DNA of 64,000 bases from VFMC01 sp050248155 (GCA_050248155.1 JBFWSW010000022.1:1-64000); one strand, 5' to 3'. Positions 36,282 to 45,822 are shown, numbered from the stretch's first letter. Made by a program: numbers and translations. The notes: generated by a model not told the origin, from the sequence alone.

Positions 36282-36959
36282 ATGTTCGACTGCGGAACCC
36301 TCGATGTCTGCCTTCAAGCTCTTCGTCGCCGAGCGCTGCCTGAGGAGTGGCGGGATGACCGCCGGCTCGATGCGGTCAGGTCCGTCGACGAGGTCGTCGC
36401 GGTCATCCGGCGGCTCGACGAACAGTCGGACGTCGTCCTTCGAGGACTGCTCGATGTGTGCGACAGTCAGCAAGCAGCGGGTGAGTTGATCTTGGCTGCG
36501 CTGGTGCCGTTCGTGCTGGCGCGATGCGTCGGACGTCCAGACCGAGTCGATGAGTTCGTGGCCGAGCTGGCGATCGTGATCGGGGAGGAGCGGGAAGCCG
36601 GTGTTCTCCGGTCGACCACGCGTCGGGTGGCGAACCAGCTGCTCGACCGCGCCTGGGGGCGCGTGCGTCTTCCGGCTCGGCGGGTGCACCAGCCGATTGC
36701 CGTGGACCCTGTTCGGCTCCATCGCCGGCTGCTCGCAGTCGAACCCGATCCGGCCGACCTGGCCATCGAGCATGTGGACCTCGCCGCTGCGAACGACCTC
36801 CTTGCGGGCTGTCGGCGGTCCGACGCAGCGGTCGACCGTGCGTGGAGGACGGCCGTGCATCTGATTGATGTCGACGGCCGCACGGAGCGTGAGAGGCAGC
36901 AGCTCAACTATGCCCGGAGGATCCTGCGGCAGTCGATCGACCCGCAGAAGGTGGCCTGA
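36282..36959 (+). CDS. Hypothetical protein, possibly regulatory
   Basis: 225 residues, Arg- and Asp-rich, helical, no membrane helix. RVDEFVAELAIVIGEEREAG and RSTTRRVANQLLDRAWGRVRL recall sigma-70-like region 2 layouts seen in short actinobacterial proteins, but I cannot assign it. It is divergent from the XRE gene and heads a three-gene plus-strand run with the ArdC-N-like gene 51 bases on. Confidence 0.55.
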   Translation: MFDCGTLDVCLQALRRRALPEEWRDDRRLDAVRSVDEVVAVIRRLDEQSDVVLRGLLDVCDSQQAAGELILAALVPFVLARCVGRPDRVDEFVAELAIVIGEEREAGVLRSTTRRVANQLLDRAWGRVRLPARRVHQPIAVDPVRLHRRLLAVEPDPADLAIEHVDLAAANDLLAGCRRSDAAVDRAWRTAVHLIDVDGRTERERQQLNYARRILRQSIDPQKVA

Positions 36960-37010
36960 CCTCGAGAGTGCGTGGTCGAGTGAGCGGTCGAGTGCGTCGT
37001 CCTCGTCACC

Positions 37011-39335
37011 TTGAGCCCCGTGGTAGTCGTATCTCAGCCCTTCTCGTTCGACGAGGAAGATCCTCGCCCGATGCTGCAGCACCTCGACTCGTGGGCGCGG
37101 CACTCGCTCCGATCGCCGGAGGCATGGGCGGCGGCGCTCGAACGCTGCGGCCAGTGGGTGGACTACTCGGCAAGGAATCAGGTGTTGCTCGCCTCGTACG
37201 GGGTGGTCGGTCCGGTCGCCGGCGCAACGACCTGGGAGCGGGTGGCCTCGACAGAGTCCGGACGGAACTGCGCCGTGCGTTCAGGCGAGCACGGTCTCCC
37301 CGTGAGGGTGCCCGTCGTGTCCGAGCGGCTGACCACCAGTGAGCGGTCCCGCACGGGAGCCACGTCAGAGTCGGTCGCACGCGGACTGCGCTGGGAGCCC
37401 GTCTTCGCGCTTGAACAGCTCGCTCGCCGTCCCCATCCTTCAACGCTCAATCCGGTCGCGGCTCCCAAGCTGTCGGCGGCCGACTGGACCGAAGTCGTCC
37501 GTGTTGCGTCCGGACGCGTGCTGGGACGGACCCCTCGGAAGTTGAGCGACCCGGAGGTGCAGTTGGCGTCGCTCGCGTCGAGGGTGACTCACGGAGCGGG
37601 CAGGGTGCGATTGTCGGATGAGCTGGCGGCACAGGCGGGTTGGCTTGTAGCCGACCGGCTCGGACTCGCCTCCGTTGCTATGCCGGCATTCGACCCGGTG
37701 GACTCGTCGGCACGCGAGAAGTGGCGAACGCTCGTCGATGTGCGCCACGCGGCGGGCGTTGTCATGGATGGCGTGTCGCACGGCCTCGGGGTCGACCTCG
37801 CACAATCTCCGATCCCTCGACACGAGTTGGTCGACGATCGTGAGGTGGCGCCCGGCCGGCGGAACTACCTCGCACCGGCGGACCTTCGTGCGCTCCCGCT
37901 CGGCGTGTGGATCGAGGCTGGGCCGTATTCGCGATCTGAGTGGCTGTCACGAGGTGTCGCAGGTGCCGTCGGCGTCGGTTCGTTCTGCCGGGTCAACGAG
38001 CGCTCGTATCTGGGGGTCTACGAGGCCCGCCACGGCGCGATGTGGCGACTCGAGACGACCGGACGCGGTACCCACCACGGGCTCGTCTACGAAGGCACAG
38101 CGGACTCGCTTGCCGAGGGGAAGGACGCAGCAAGACACGCGCTGCGTGAGCGCTTTCCCGACGTCGCTCGTTCGATCGAAGTGGCGGGTGAGTCCAGGGT
38201 GGTCGGCGCCTCGCTCGCCTGGATGCCGATGCCGGGAGCGCGCGATGACCGAACGCTGCAGCGCGTGATCGACGACCGTGTCGCGGCAGTGGTCGCGCCG
38301 GGACCGGGAGGCCGATGGCAGACCTGGGCAACGGTGGACGGTGTGCTGCGACAGGGACCACTGAGCGCGTCCGTCGACTCGGCGAAGGACGCTGCCGATG
38401 CGCTCGTTGCGGGAGCATTGGCTGACCTCGCGGTGTACGCACCGGACCGAGCGGACCGCTTCGTTGCCGAGCTCGCCGCCAGCGACAGCTGGGATCGTTC
38501 GAAGGTGGTTGGAGTTGTGGGTCACCGACTTTCTGACCACGACCGACAGTCGCTCGCTGCGACTCAGGACCCCATGGAGCTCGTCGACGCGCTAGTCGCC
38601 ACGGGTGTGCTCGCTCCGCGCACGATCCTGGCCGTGCTTCGGGCCGAGGACGTGCCCATGGACGTGGTCGTCGGACTTGTCCCTGCGATCGGACTTGGTG
38701 TGCCCGAAGCGATCGCAAGCATCCACGAGGGTTGGGATGCGGATCGTCTCGACGTTGCGGCCTCGATCGGCGCCACGGTCGAGGAGCTGCGGGCTGCAGG
38801 ATGCACACCGACGGAGCTGCTCGCCGCCGCTCCAAGGGAGACGCTGCGCAGCCTCGACTCGCGCGAAAGTACGTGGGAACGAGTCGGACCATCGCTCCTC
38901 GAAGCCGGCTACACGGTTGGCGAAGCAGTGGCGCACATCGCTGCGCATGCGCCGACTCCGCAGACATTCGTCGCTGGAGTCGTAACGCTGGTGGACGATG
39001 CTTCAACAGCGTTCGCACTCTCTGCGCGTCGAGCCGGCCCCGAAGATCTCGCAGCCTTATCTGAGCGCTACGGGTTTGATCCAAGGGAGACCGCTCGTGT
39101 TCTCGCCAGTGCGTCAGTTCCGATCGACCGAGCGATCGAGACGGTCCACCTCCGATGCGACCATGATGTCGAAGCCACCTACGAGCTCGCATCGTCGTTG
39201 CTGGGCGCCGATGGGCAGCTCATCAACCGGGTGTTGGTGGGTGAGCAGTGCGCTGTCCTCGGACTCCACGCCTACGACGTGACACGCGAACTCGTTGAAG
39301 CCGCGTCGCTTGCAGATTCCGGAGTGGACCTGTGA
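37011..39335 (+). CDS. ArdC-N-domain-like large protein
   Basis: 774 residues (TTG 37011; a GTG at 37020 is an alternative). The first 100 residues (LDSWARHSLRSPEAWAAALERCGQWVDYSARNQVLLASYG...TTWERV...GEHGLPVRVPV) follow the ArdC N-terminal single-strand-DNA-binding domain. The following part lacks the HExxH of true ArdC metallopeptidases, and the last 350 residues are helical repeats (VDALVATGVLAPRTILAVLRAEDVP). Probably an accessory DNA-binding factor for transfer or anti-restriction. It overlaps the next gene (GTGA). Confidence 0.6.
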   Translation: MSPVVVVSQPFSFDEEDPRPMLQHLDSWARHSLRSPEAWAAALERCGQWVDYSARNQVLLASYGVVGPVAGATTWERVASTESGRNCAVRSGEHGLPVRVPVVSERLTTSERSRTGATSESVARGLRWEPVFALEQLARRPHPSTLNPVAAPKLSAADWTEVVRVASGRVLGRTPRKLSDPEVQLASLASRVTHGAGRVRLSDELAAQAGWLVADRLGLASVAMPAFDPVDSSAREKWRTLVDVRHAAGVVMDGVSHGLGVDLAQSPIPRHELVDDREVAPGRRNYLAPADLRALPLGVWIEAGPYSRSEWLSRGVAGAVGVGSFCRVNERSYLGVYEARHGAMWRLETTGRGTHHGLVYEGTADSLAEGKDAARHALRERFPDVARSIEVAGESRVVGASLAWMPMPGARDDRTLQRVIDDRVAAVVAPGPGGRWQTWATVDGVLRQGPLSASVDSAKDAADALVAGALADLAVYAPDRADRFVAELAASDSWDRSKVVGVVGHRLSDHDRQSLAATQDPMELVDALVATGVLAPRTILAVLRAEDVPMDVVVGLVPAIGLGVPEAIASIHEGWDADRLDVAASIGATVEELRAAGCTPTELLAAAPRETLRSLDSRESTWERVGPSLLEAGYTVGEAVAHIAAHAPTPQTFVAGVVTLVDDASTAFALSARRAGPEDLAALSERYGFDPRETARVLASASVPIDRAIETVHLRCDHDVEATYELASSLLGADGQLINRVLVGEQCAVLGLHAYDVTRELVEAASLADSGVDL

Positions 39336-39697
39336 GCGACGGGGCGTGCAGCGTTGAGTACAGCGAGGCGTGGCTCGATGTCGCCGCCGCCGTCGAGTAC
39401 CTCGGCGCCACCCACCGACTCGGGCTCACGGTCTGGGACGCGCTCGCGGAGGCGGTGCGCTGGTGGATCGAGGGCGCGAGTTGGCAAGCCGACTCGGGTC
39501 GCGGACGTGGCAGCCTTCCGTGGAGCGATCCCGACCCCTTGCGTACGGCGCTTGAGTCGCTGCTCGGAGTCGTGGGCACTGCCGGCACACTCGACGGGCA
39601 CGATCTGCCGACCGTCATGGACGGCGCGCTGCGCAGTTGGCTGGATGCAATGGCCGAGGCGTTCAACGACGGTTGCGGATTCGCTCGTAGGGCATAG
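39332..39697 (+). CDS. Hypothetical protein coupled to ArdC-N-like gene
   Basis: 121 residues, GTG start overlapping the upstream stop. Acidic, Trp-rich, soluble (YSEAWLDVAAAVEYLGATHR...VWDALAEAVRWWIEGASW). No family recognised. Confidence 0.55.
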   Translation: MSDGACSVEYSEAWLDVAAAVEYLGATHRLGLTVWDALAEAVRWWIEGASWQADSGRGRGSLPWSDPDPLRTALESLLGVVGTAGTLDGHDLPTVMDGALRSWLDAMAEAFNDGCGFARRA

Positions 39698-39782
39698 TGC
39701 GGCTTGGTCAGGTTGCTGTCTCCAGCCGAGCACTGCCAGAGTCGAGCAGCTCCAGAGACGAGCGTGGGCGACCACCTGCGAG

Positions 39783-40655
39783 CTACAAGGCAAGTTGTGG
39801 CAAACCGGATCGCATCGCGAACAGGGTCCACCCTCGCGAGGCCACATGGAATGCCGTGAAGTAGTCAATGGCGAGAGTTTCAACACTGCCGGTGATTGTT
39901 GCTAGACCGACACCCTCCGGGCCCAGATCCGTAATGGTGGTGCCCGCTGCGCCGAAGTGGGGCCAGATGAATCCGTGCGCCGCGCCGGACATCACCCGCC
40001 ACCGCGACTCCAGCTGTGCTCGTTGACGTTGCTCGGGGACGGTCGCCTGCATGGCTGCAGGGATGATGATGTCAGTCAGATTCCAGCTGATGGGTCCACC
40101 GAGGGGAGCAAGCACTGCTCGGATCTCGTCGGATCGTTGCCTCATACGACCCATCTGCTCGTCCGCCGTCTGATGGATGTCGTCGATATGGAAGGTCCGG
40201 CTCACCTGAGCCCCGAATGCGAGATGGTTGCGGTAGTCCTCGAGCGCGAAGGTAAGCATCCGTCGTCGTCGCTCGTTCGCATCGTCGGGCGCAAGCATCC
40301 ACACCGCGATGGAGCCGCTCATGAGAGCGGAGCGTGCAAGCGTGCTCGTAACAGAAGGGAACAGTTCGCCAGCTTCGATCAGAAGTCGAATGGCGTGGAG
40401 ATGCTCGCGAGCGCTGCCAAGGCTCGCGATACAGAGGGACGTCGGGGGCGCCCACGGCCAGACTCGGTCGTCATTCACGAGGTCGCTGTCGGGCCTGGGT
40501 TCGGGGCGACTGGCGATCACCGTTCTCCAACGGTCGAGTCGGCCGAACGTCTTGCGAAGCTCCACCATCGTCTCGGTGTCCGACGGCTCGTGGGGTTCAT
40601 CAGCGTTCGTCGCGTCTTCGGTCACCACTCGATCTTCGCGTGTGACAGACCCCAC
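39783..40655 (-). CDS. Hypothetical helical protein downstream of the relaxase
   Basis: 290 residues; GTG 40655 is the outermost start and GTG 40625 is an alternative. All-helical, with TSLCIASLGSAREHLHAIRLLIEAGELFPSVTSTLARSALMSGS resembling four-helix proteins of the DUF5677/HEPN-like kind, but the HEPN R-x4-6-H motif is not evident. It lies 39 bases after the relaxase stop on the same strand. Confidence 0.55.
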   Translation of the reverse strand: MGSVTREDRVVTEDATNADEPHEPSDTETMVELRKTFGRLDRWRTVIASRPEPRPDSDLVNDDRVWPWAPPTSLCIASLGSAREHLHAIRLLIEAGELFPSVTSTLARSALMSGSIAVWMLAPDDANERRRRMLTFALEDYRNHLAFGAQVSRTFHIDDIHQTADEQMGRMRQRSDEIRAVLAPLGGPISWNLTDIIIPAAMQATVPEQRQRAQLESRWRVMSGAAHGFIWPHFGAAGTTITDLGPEGVGLATITGSVETLAIDYFTAFHVASRGWTLFAMRSGLPQLAL

Positions 40656-40694
40656 TCCGTCGACGTCTCGGCGGGCCAGCAGTGTATGACGCTG

Positions 40695-43600
40695 CTAAAT
40701 CTCAAGGTCGAACGAGTCGACGGCAGCCGAGGACTGCAGCTGCGGCACGTGAGAATTGGCTAGCTCACGATCGATTTCCTGGATTTCTACGACGTGGGGC
40801 CAGTGTTCGAGGATCCACGCTCGGCGTTCGACTTGGCCGTTGAGGGCATCGCGTAGTAGTTCGGCGGTGTCGTCGAGGGTGAGCTGTCCGGCGGCGAGGT
40901 CGGCGATGACGTGTCGCCAGTCGGCCGGGACCGCATCCAAGACTTGCTGCAGTTCCGCGCGACGCACAAGGAGCTCGTCGGAGGTTGGCACCTGAAGCGG
41001 CTGGGCTTCCAGCCGATCGGAAGTGGTGAGCCAGGTCCTGGTGAGGGCGAGGTGCTCCTGCAGCTGCTCCCACTGTGTTGCCTCAGGACCGACGCTGGGC
41101 CGCTGGCCGAGTCCGTCCCGTCCGTCGGGTAGCTGACGACTTGACCGCCAACGAGCGATCGACTCGACGGCGTCGTCCCACGTGACGGAGCCGACGACGT
41201 CAAGGGGACGATGGCCGACGAGCTGCGTGACCCACGCCGGCCGGTCGGCTGCGAGTGCGTTGGCTGCACTCTCCACGTGTTCGCGCACGGCTCGCTCGAA
41301 GGTGCGGGCCTCGCCCGGCTCCACGCCGAAGGTTCGGACGTGATCGCCCCACTGTCCGATCAGCTGGTCAGCCTCGGCGCGACGAGCGGAGAGGTGCTGC
41401 TCCGCAGCGGGAGTGAGCGGCCGAAGGTCGGGAGTGTGTGCTTCGACGATGCGAAGGTCAGCCCAGTCGAACGTCCTGGTGGCCTCCCGTCCGCTCTCGG
41501 CGATGAAGTGCAGGGTGGCAGTTCCGTGGGTGTCGTCGAACGCGACCACGATGCCGAGGTTGTGCCGGTCACCGGGGCTGAAGGTGGCGCCGATCGACAT
41601 GTGTCGGGCGATCCCCTCGACGTGAGTGAGTCGTTCGAGAAGGTCGAGTGCGTTGTGGCCGAGGTGGTTGGTGGCACTCCGCTCGGCGGAGACCGCGAGG
41701 TCTCGCCGCTCTTCGAGCTCACTGAGGGACAGGTGCCTGGCAAGGCGATCGATGCGCTCGATGTCGGGGTCGAGGCTGTGGGCGAGTTGCTTGGCGTGGG
41801 ACCGGCTGACTCGCTCGACGAGATCCTCCTCGACATCGCCAACCTGGTCCCAGTCGGGCGTCAGGTCGCTGTCGTGCCGTTGAATCTCGGCGGAGGCCTG
41901 GCGGTGAAGCTCAGCTGCTTCGGGATCGGTGAGGACGATCCAGTTCTCGTGGCTCCCGCGTGACAGCTCGACGTACGCGCCCTCCCGGTAAAGGCCGTCC
42001 GCACCGACGGCGATGGCGAGGTCCCACGTTCCTCCTTGGGCTCGGTGTGTGGTGAGGGCGTATGCGTGGGTGAGTGCTCCGCCCCGTCGGAGGTAGCGGT
42101 CCGTGAGAGTCACCACGTCGCCAGCGTCGAGCCGGACGGTGATCTGCGAGTCCGCGATTGCCGTGACGATTCCGGCTTGGCCGTTGGCGATGTCCAACAG
42201 ATCGCCTTCGATTGTCCGCTCCGTGCTGTTCCGCCGGACGACGACGCGCTCGCCGAGGCGGAAGGAGAGCGGCCCGAAGCCAGCGGGGTCGTCGGTCAGC
42301 TCACCGTTCTCGACCAACCGCTCGATGACGGCGGCGTTCAGGCGGTCGACCGTCTGGTTCGTGCCGGCGAGCAGGACGGGGTTGAGGCCCTCAGCTCGTG
42401 CCGCGAACCACCGATCGACCGCGCCGCAAATCATCTCGTCATGCGTCTCCGTCACCAGGACTCGATCGTTGGCAAGGTAGGCGTCGACCGCGCGCGCGAC
42501 GCTGCCGGAGCGGAGCTGCTCGAGCGCGATCTGTTCCCACTGGTGGCGTTGGCGGCGATTCACGGTGAGCTCGGCGACGGTAGGTGAGTGCGTGGCGGCG
42601 TAGGCGAAGCCGCCGCCCGCGCCGACTTCGGGCAGCTGGTGGTGGTCGCCAACGAGTAGAACGCGGCCACCAGCGGCCACTTGGCGAGTGACGACGGACT
42701 GGAGTGTGCGGATGTCGGCCATGCCCGCCTCGTCAATGATGAGGAGCGAGTGAGCGGTGGGTGCGTCGTGCTGGCGATTCCACGCGTGGAGCAGTGAGTG
42801 GAGAGTGCGCGCCGGGACTTGCGCTCCGCCGGCCAGTTCGAGGGCAGCGCGTGCCGATGGCGCAGCTCCGTGGACGTGCCAGCCTGCGGTCTCAAAGACG
42901 GTGCGCACAGCGTCCATCGTGAAGGTCTTGCCGGTGCCTGCGGGGCCGACCAAGACGGCTACTTGGTTGTCAGCTGAGGCGACCGCACGAACGGCTGCTG
43001 CCTGGTCGGAGCCGAGTGCTCCGAAGCCGGCGATAGCCGAAGCAAACTGAGCGGCCGGCACTGCGGGAGCGGAGCCACGAGCATCGAGCGCTCGAATGAA
43101 CTGCGACTCGACGTCCATCAACTCTCGGCTCGTCCAACGCCGCACGCCGTCGCGGCCCGCCTCGACGGGAATGACCAGTGGTGAGGAGAGCACCCGAGCA
43201 GCGATCCGCTCCAGTGTCTCGATGGTGGCGCCGTGGCCCTGGCGAGCGGCGATGGCTCGGACGAGGTCGGGCTCGGTGAACGTCGACCGATCGCTCGTCA
43301 GGTCAACACGCAGAACGTGCTCGATCCACTCCTCGGGATCAACGAGTCGCTCGATCTGCTCTGGGTTGCCGTGCTCGTCAAATGCAACGCCTTCGAGACG
43401 CCAGACCTCATCGAACGCCGGCGGGGTACGAGCCTGGTACCAGCCGACCAGTCGCTCGGCTTCGGCCGAGCCCCATCCGGCAGCCTCGGCCTCGACCTTC
43501 CACGCTTCGTCGAAGCGGTGACCTTCGAGTTCGCGCTTGTGCCGCCTCGTCGCAAGCACCGCCTCCTGGCGACCCTCAGGTGTATCGGGATTGCCGGTCG

Positions 43601-44396
43601 CAGCGAGCCAGGCGTCGATCTCGGTCGTGCGCTTCGAGAAGGTGTCGAGCAACTGCTGAGGGATGCCCGCGATCTCCGGCACGTGTCGACCGGGCCGCCA
43701 CTCGACACCGAGCGAATGGGACAGCTCTGTGCGGTACACGGCCTGGAACACCTCACCGGCGGCTCGAACGTGCCGGTACAGGTCGGGGTGAGTGAACGCC
43801 GACCACTTGCCGTCGGTCCCCTCGGCGAGGTTGGCAACCAGCGTGTGCCAGTGCAACAGCGGGTCGCCGGCTCGAGAAGTGCGGTGGCGGAACGACGCCG
43901 CCACGACGCCAGAGGTGGGCAGCTGGCGAGGGCCGGCGCCCGGCTCGTCAGCATGGGCAGCGAGCCACGCTTGATTGTGCGAACCACGCCGCACGCGAAT
44001 CGCCTCACGCTCGATCCAACCGATTGCAGCGGCCATTGCCACCTCTCCCGCCTCAATGATCGCTCCCTGCACTCGGGGGTCGTCGGAGACGGCGTAGAGC
44101 ACCGATGCGGACTTCGGAGCCTTGAACGTGAGGTCGAAGCCTGGAACGCGCCGGGGATGCGGATGTTGCTGATCACCGTTGGGCGTAAGCCCGCCGACAC
44201 CCGGCGCCAAGCCAGCAAGCACCGCTTGAAGATCCTCCGCGACGACCTCACCGTCGAGCCCGAGCCGTTTCGCTCCGCCGCCCACCCACACACCGTTCGC
44301 TTCGCCAGCGCCCGTGTAGTAGGCGTCGAGGGACTCGGCAACGCCCGACAAGTGGTACGCCTCCTGCCCTACGCGGAGCTTTGCAATCGAGAGCAC
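40695..44396 (-). CDS. MobF/TrwC-type relaxase with C-terminal TraI helicase
   Basis: 1233 residues from GTG 44396 (LSIAKLRVGQEAYHLSGV, the usual MobF start). Catalytic tyrosine pair Y26-Y27 (DAYYTG), relaxase metal site HWH in DPLLHWHTLVANL near residue 178, followed by a RecD2/TraI-type helicase: Walker A GPAGTGKTFTMDAVR near 485, LLIIDEAGMADIRTL, and motif VI HAYALTTHRAQGGT. It nicks oriT, stays on the 5' end and unwinds the strand to be transferred. The frame is open upstream to 44888, but this is because a frameshifted gene reads into it through an inverted repeat; the long form is not taken as one protein. Confidence 0.93.
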   Translation of the reverse strand: MLSIAKLRVGQEAYHLSGVAESLDAYYTGAGEANGVWVGGGAKRLGLDGEVVAEDLQAVLAGLAPGVGGLTPNGDQQHPHPRRVPGFDLTFKAPKSASVLYAVSDDPRVQGAIIEAGEVAMAAAIGWIEREAIRVRRGSHNQAWLAAHADEPGAGPRQLPTSGVVAASFRHRTSRAGDPLLHWHTLVANLAEGTDGKWSAFTHPDLYRHVRAAGEVFQAVYRTELSHSLGVEWRPGRHVPEIAGIPQQLLDTFSKRTTEIDAWLAATGNPDTPEGRQEAVLATRRHKRELEGHRFDEAWKVEAEAAGWGSAEAERLVGWYQARTPPAFDEVWRLEGVAFDEHGNPEQIERLVDPEEWIEHVLRVDLTSDRSTFTEPDLVRAIAARQGHGATIETLERIAARVLSSPLVIPVEAGRDGVRRWTSRELMDVESQFIRALDARGSAPAVPAAQFASAIAGFGALGSDQAAAVRAVASADNQVAVLVGPAGTGKTFTMDAVRTVFETAGWHVHGAAPSARAALELAGGAQVPARTLHSLLHAWNRQHDAPTAHSLLIIDEAGMADIRTLQSVVTRQVAAGGRVLLVGDHHQLPEVGAGGGFAYAATHSPTVAELTVNRRQRHQWEQIALEQLRSGSVARAVDAYLANDRVLVTETHDEMICGAVDRWFAARAEGLNPVLLAGTNQTVDRLNAAVIERLVENGELTDDPAGFGPLSFRLGERVVVRRNSTERTIEGDLLDIANGQAGIVTAIADSQITVRLDAGDVVTLTDRYLRRGGALTHAYALTTHRAQGGTWDLAIAVGADGLYREGAYVELSRGSHENWIVLTDPEAAELHRQASAEIQRHDSDLTPDWDQVGDVEEDLVERVSRSHAKQLAHSLDPDIERIDRLARHLSLSELEERRDLAVSAERSATNHLGHNALDLLERLTHVEGIARHMSIGATFSPGDRHNLGIVVAFDDTHGTATLHFIAESGREATRTFDWADLRIVEAHTPDLRPLTPAAEQHLSARRAEADQLIGQWGDHVRTFGVEPGEARTFERAVREHVESAANALAADRPAWVTQLVGHRPLDVVGSVTWDDAVESIARWRSSRQLPDGRDGLGQRPSVGPEATQWEQLQEHLALTRTWLTTSDRLEAQPLQVPTSDELLVRRAELQQVLDAVPADWRHVIADLAAGQLTLDDTAELLRDALNGQVERRAWILEHWPHVVEIQEIDRELANSHVPQLQSSAAVDSFDLEI

Positions 44397-44517
44397 GACC
44401 CCAACGGACACGTCCGTCCACCCTTGGGTGATTATCTGTGCAAGAAGACCGCCCCTCGGGCACCACCTTCTCGAGTGGACCGTGCCGACGGCCGGATCAA
44501 GGCCCGGCGGACGCGAA

Positions 44518-44548
44518 GATGCCCCGGCCCTGAGCGGACCGGGGCATC
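44518..44548. terminator. 10-bp inverted repeat: terminator or possible oriT element
   Basis: GATGCCCCGG (44518-44527) and CCGGGGCATC (44539-44548), perfect arms, 11-base loop, lying 22 bases after the stop of the upstream small gene and 122 bases before the relaxase start. It works as a terminator stem for the leading-region genes but lacks a T run. Position next to a MobF relaxase also makes it a candidate oriT repeat. Confidence 0.5.
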
Positions 44549-44569
44549 GAGTTTGCGTTGTGGAGTGGA

Positions 44570-44888
44570 TCAGTAGTCGCTGGGCCAGAGGATGGTCGTT
44601 GCGGTGTCGGGGATCGTCGAGGTCGTCGGTGATGATCCACACGGCGTCCTCATCGGTGTCGGTGGTGAAGGGGTCCGGGACCACGAAGCGCGAGAACAGT
44701 CGACCCTCGTGACGGCGGAGCGCGAGTTGGTTAGCTGCTCGGTCCTCGTCGTCGAGTTCGCCCCAGTCGCTGTTGTCGTGACGGGCGAGGCACTCCGCCA
44801 GCCAAGCTTGCCGCTCGATGTCGTCGTCGGCCCAAGCCGCGACGTAGGCCGTGATCACCACAGTCGACGGGTCGACGATCACGACCAA
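44570..44888 (-). pseudogene. Small acidic protein gene with one-base frameshift near its end
   Basis: Starts at ATG 44888 (MVVIVDPSTVVITAYV...), overlapping the end of the next gene upstream. The frame is plainly coding to VWIITDDLDDP and then, after a run of four C (44609-44612 as G on the plus strand), reads nonsense into the relaxase. Removing one C gives PDTATTILWPSDY and a stop at 44570-44572, a natural-looking C-terminus. About 105 residues if repaired. Either a sequencing slip in the homopolymer, a true mutation or slippage. No family assigned; DDDIERQAWLAECLARHDN is helical and acidic. Confidence 0.65.
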
Positions 44889-45124
44889 ACCTCGTCGTCG
44901 GCGAAGCGGTCGTCGTAGGCGGCCTCGAGGCGTTCGTCGGGAGAGACATCGAACGCCGGTCGAGCGAGCCGGCCGGCCTCATCGAGGAGTGCGAATCGAG
45001 CTTCGCCCACGGGCGTGAATCCACCGCCGTGAAGCCAAGCGATCAGATCTCGAGCTCCGTCGATCCGTTCGTCGAGCTCGGCGTCGGGGTCGCGCATGAT
45101 GCGCAGTGCGGTGGTCGGGTCCAT
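44879..45124 (-). CDS. Small leading-region protein
   Basis: 81 residues, ATG 45124 behind AGGAG. Soluble and acidic (MRDPDAELDERIDGARDLIAWLHGGGFTP; SPDERLEAAYDDRFADDEVW). Overlaps the next gene by 10 bases. Its leader contains repeat A, 35 bases upstream of the start. No family recognised; likely an early-expressed transfer protein. Confidence 0.65.
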   Translation of the reverse strand: MDPTTALRIMRDPDAELDERIDGARDLIAWLHGGGFTPVGEARFALLDEAGRLARPAFDVSPDERLEAAYDDRFADDEVWS

Positions 45125-45159
45125 GTGGCTGCTCCTGTCGTTCGCCCCGCTGAGATGCC

Positions 45160-45294
45160 GGGTTCGTCGTTACGGGCGGCGTCGCCGACGAACGGCCGGT
45201 CAACCCGAAGGGCTCGGCCCCGAGCTTGCGAGTGGGCTTGACCGGCCGTGAGCGGGGACGCGCCCACTGCACCCGCCCGGAGGGCGGCAACGTC
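45160..45294 (+). repeat. 135-bp structured repeat A (leader of gene 44879-45124)
   Basis: Ungapped match to repeats B and C (about ten differences from C by eye). On the plus strand: stem GTTCGTCG/CGACGAAC (45162-45169 with 45186-45193), an 11-bp stem CGGCCGGTCAA/TTGACCGGCCG (45193-45203 with 45238-45248) enclosing a small hairpin GCTCG/CGAGC, and CCGCCC-GGA-GGGCGG (45273-45287). GNA triloops are especially stable in single-stranded DNA. Candidate single-strand promoter or regulatory leader. Confidence 0.8.
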
Positions 45295-45347
45295 ACCGCT
45301 GCGGCGAGTGAGGCGAGCAGCGAGGGGTGCTGCTCGCCTCAGCTCGG

Positions 45348-45725
45348 TCAGGCCGTCGGCTGGTAGGCGATCGCCAGGCACTCGGGGAGACAGGCGAGCT
45401 GTCGCTCCGTGAGCGTCGGAAGGTTGAGGCGAATCGTCACGACGTCGGTGGCGACGAAGGTGACCACGTGGAACTGGCTGAGCCGCTCCAGGCTGGCCCA
45501 GAGCTTGCACCGGTTCCCTGCCAAGCCGACAGACCGAGCAAGCACCCTGGTGTCCCAACAGGTCTCGTTGTAGGCGGCGTGGCGGGCCAGCAGGTAGGCC
45601 AGCACGGTTGCGGTCGGCCCCAGGACGGGCAACCACCACCACATGTCGTCGCTGTCGGTGCGGTGTGGTCCGTCGCAGTGGTCGGCGATCACTCGCACGC
45701 TGGTCGGTCGGGTCGTGTCGTTCAT
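45348..45725 (-). CDS. Small leading-region protein with HTH-like C-terminus
   Basis: 125 residues from ATG 45725, with GGAGGAG upstream; the frame runs back to 45959 only through repeat B. The N-half has a hydrophobic stretch (MWWWLPVLGPTATVLAYLLARHA) and the C-half resembles a winged helix (CWDTRVLARSVGLAGNRCKLWASLERLSQFHVVTF...), so it may be a DNA-binding regulator. Repeat B ends 97 bases upstream of its start. Confidence 0.62.
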   Translation of the reverse strand: MNDTTRPTSVRVIADHCDGPHRTDSDDMWWWLPVLGPTATVLAYLLARHAAYNETCWDTRVLARSVGLAGNRCKLWASLERLSQFHVVTFVATDVVTIRLNLPTLTERQLACLPECLAIAYQPTA

Positions 45726-45822
45726 CGTGAGCTCCTCCGGGGATTCGGGTGTCCGAACGGAGCGGCCGAGTGCTTCCCCAAGATTCGACCGCTCCGACCG
45801 GCGACCCGCCCGTTGAGTGGGC

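Noticed and set aside
40443..40452. CGGGGGCGCC as second copy of the tRNA-Arg 3' end (att site)
   Set aside because: Only ten bases match, and it is inside the coding sequence of the gene at 39783-40655; the flanking T-arm sequence is missing.
40695..44888. Single 1397-residue relaxase protein
   Set aside because: The first 165 residues come from a separate frameshifted gene and the inverted repeat; MobF proteins start at the SIAKLRVGQ motif.
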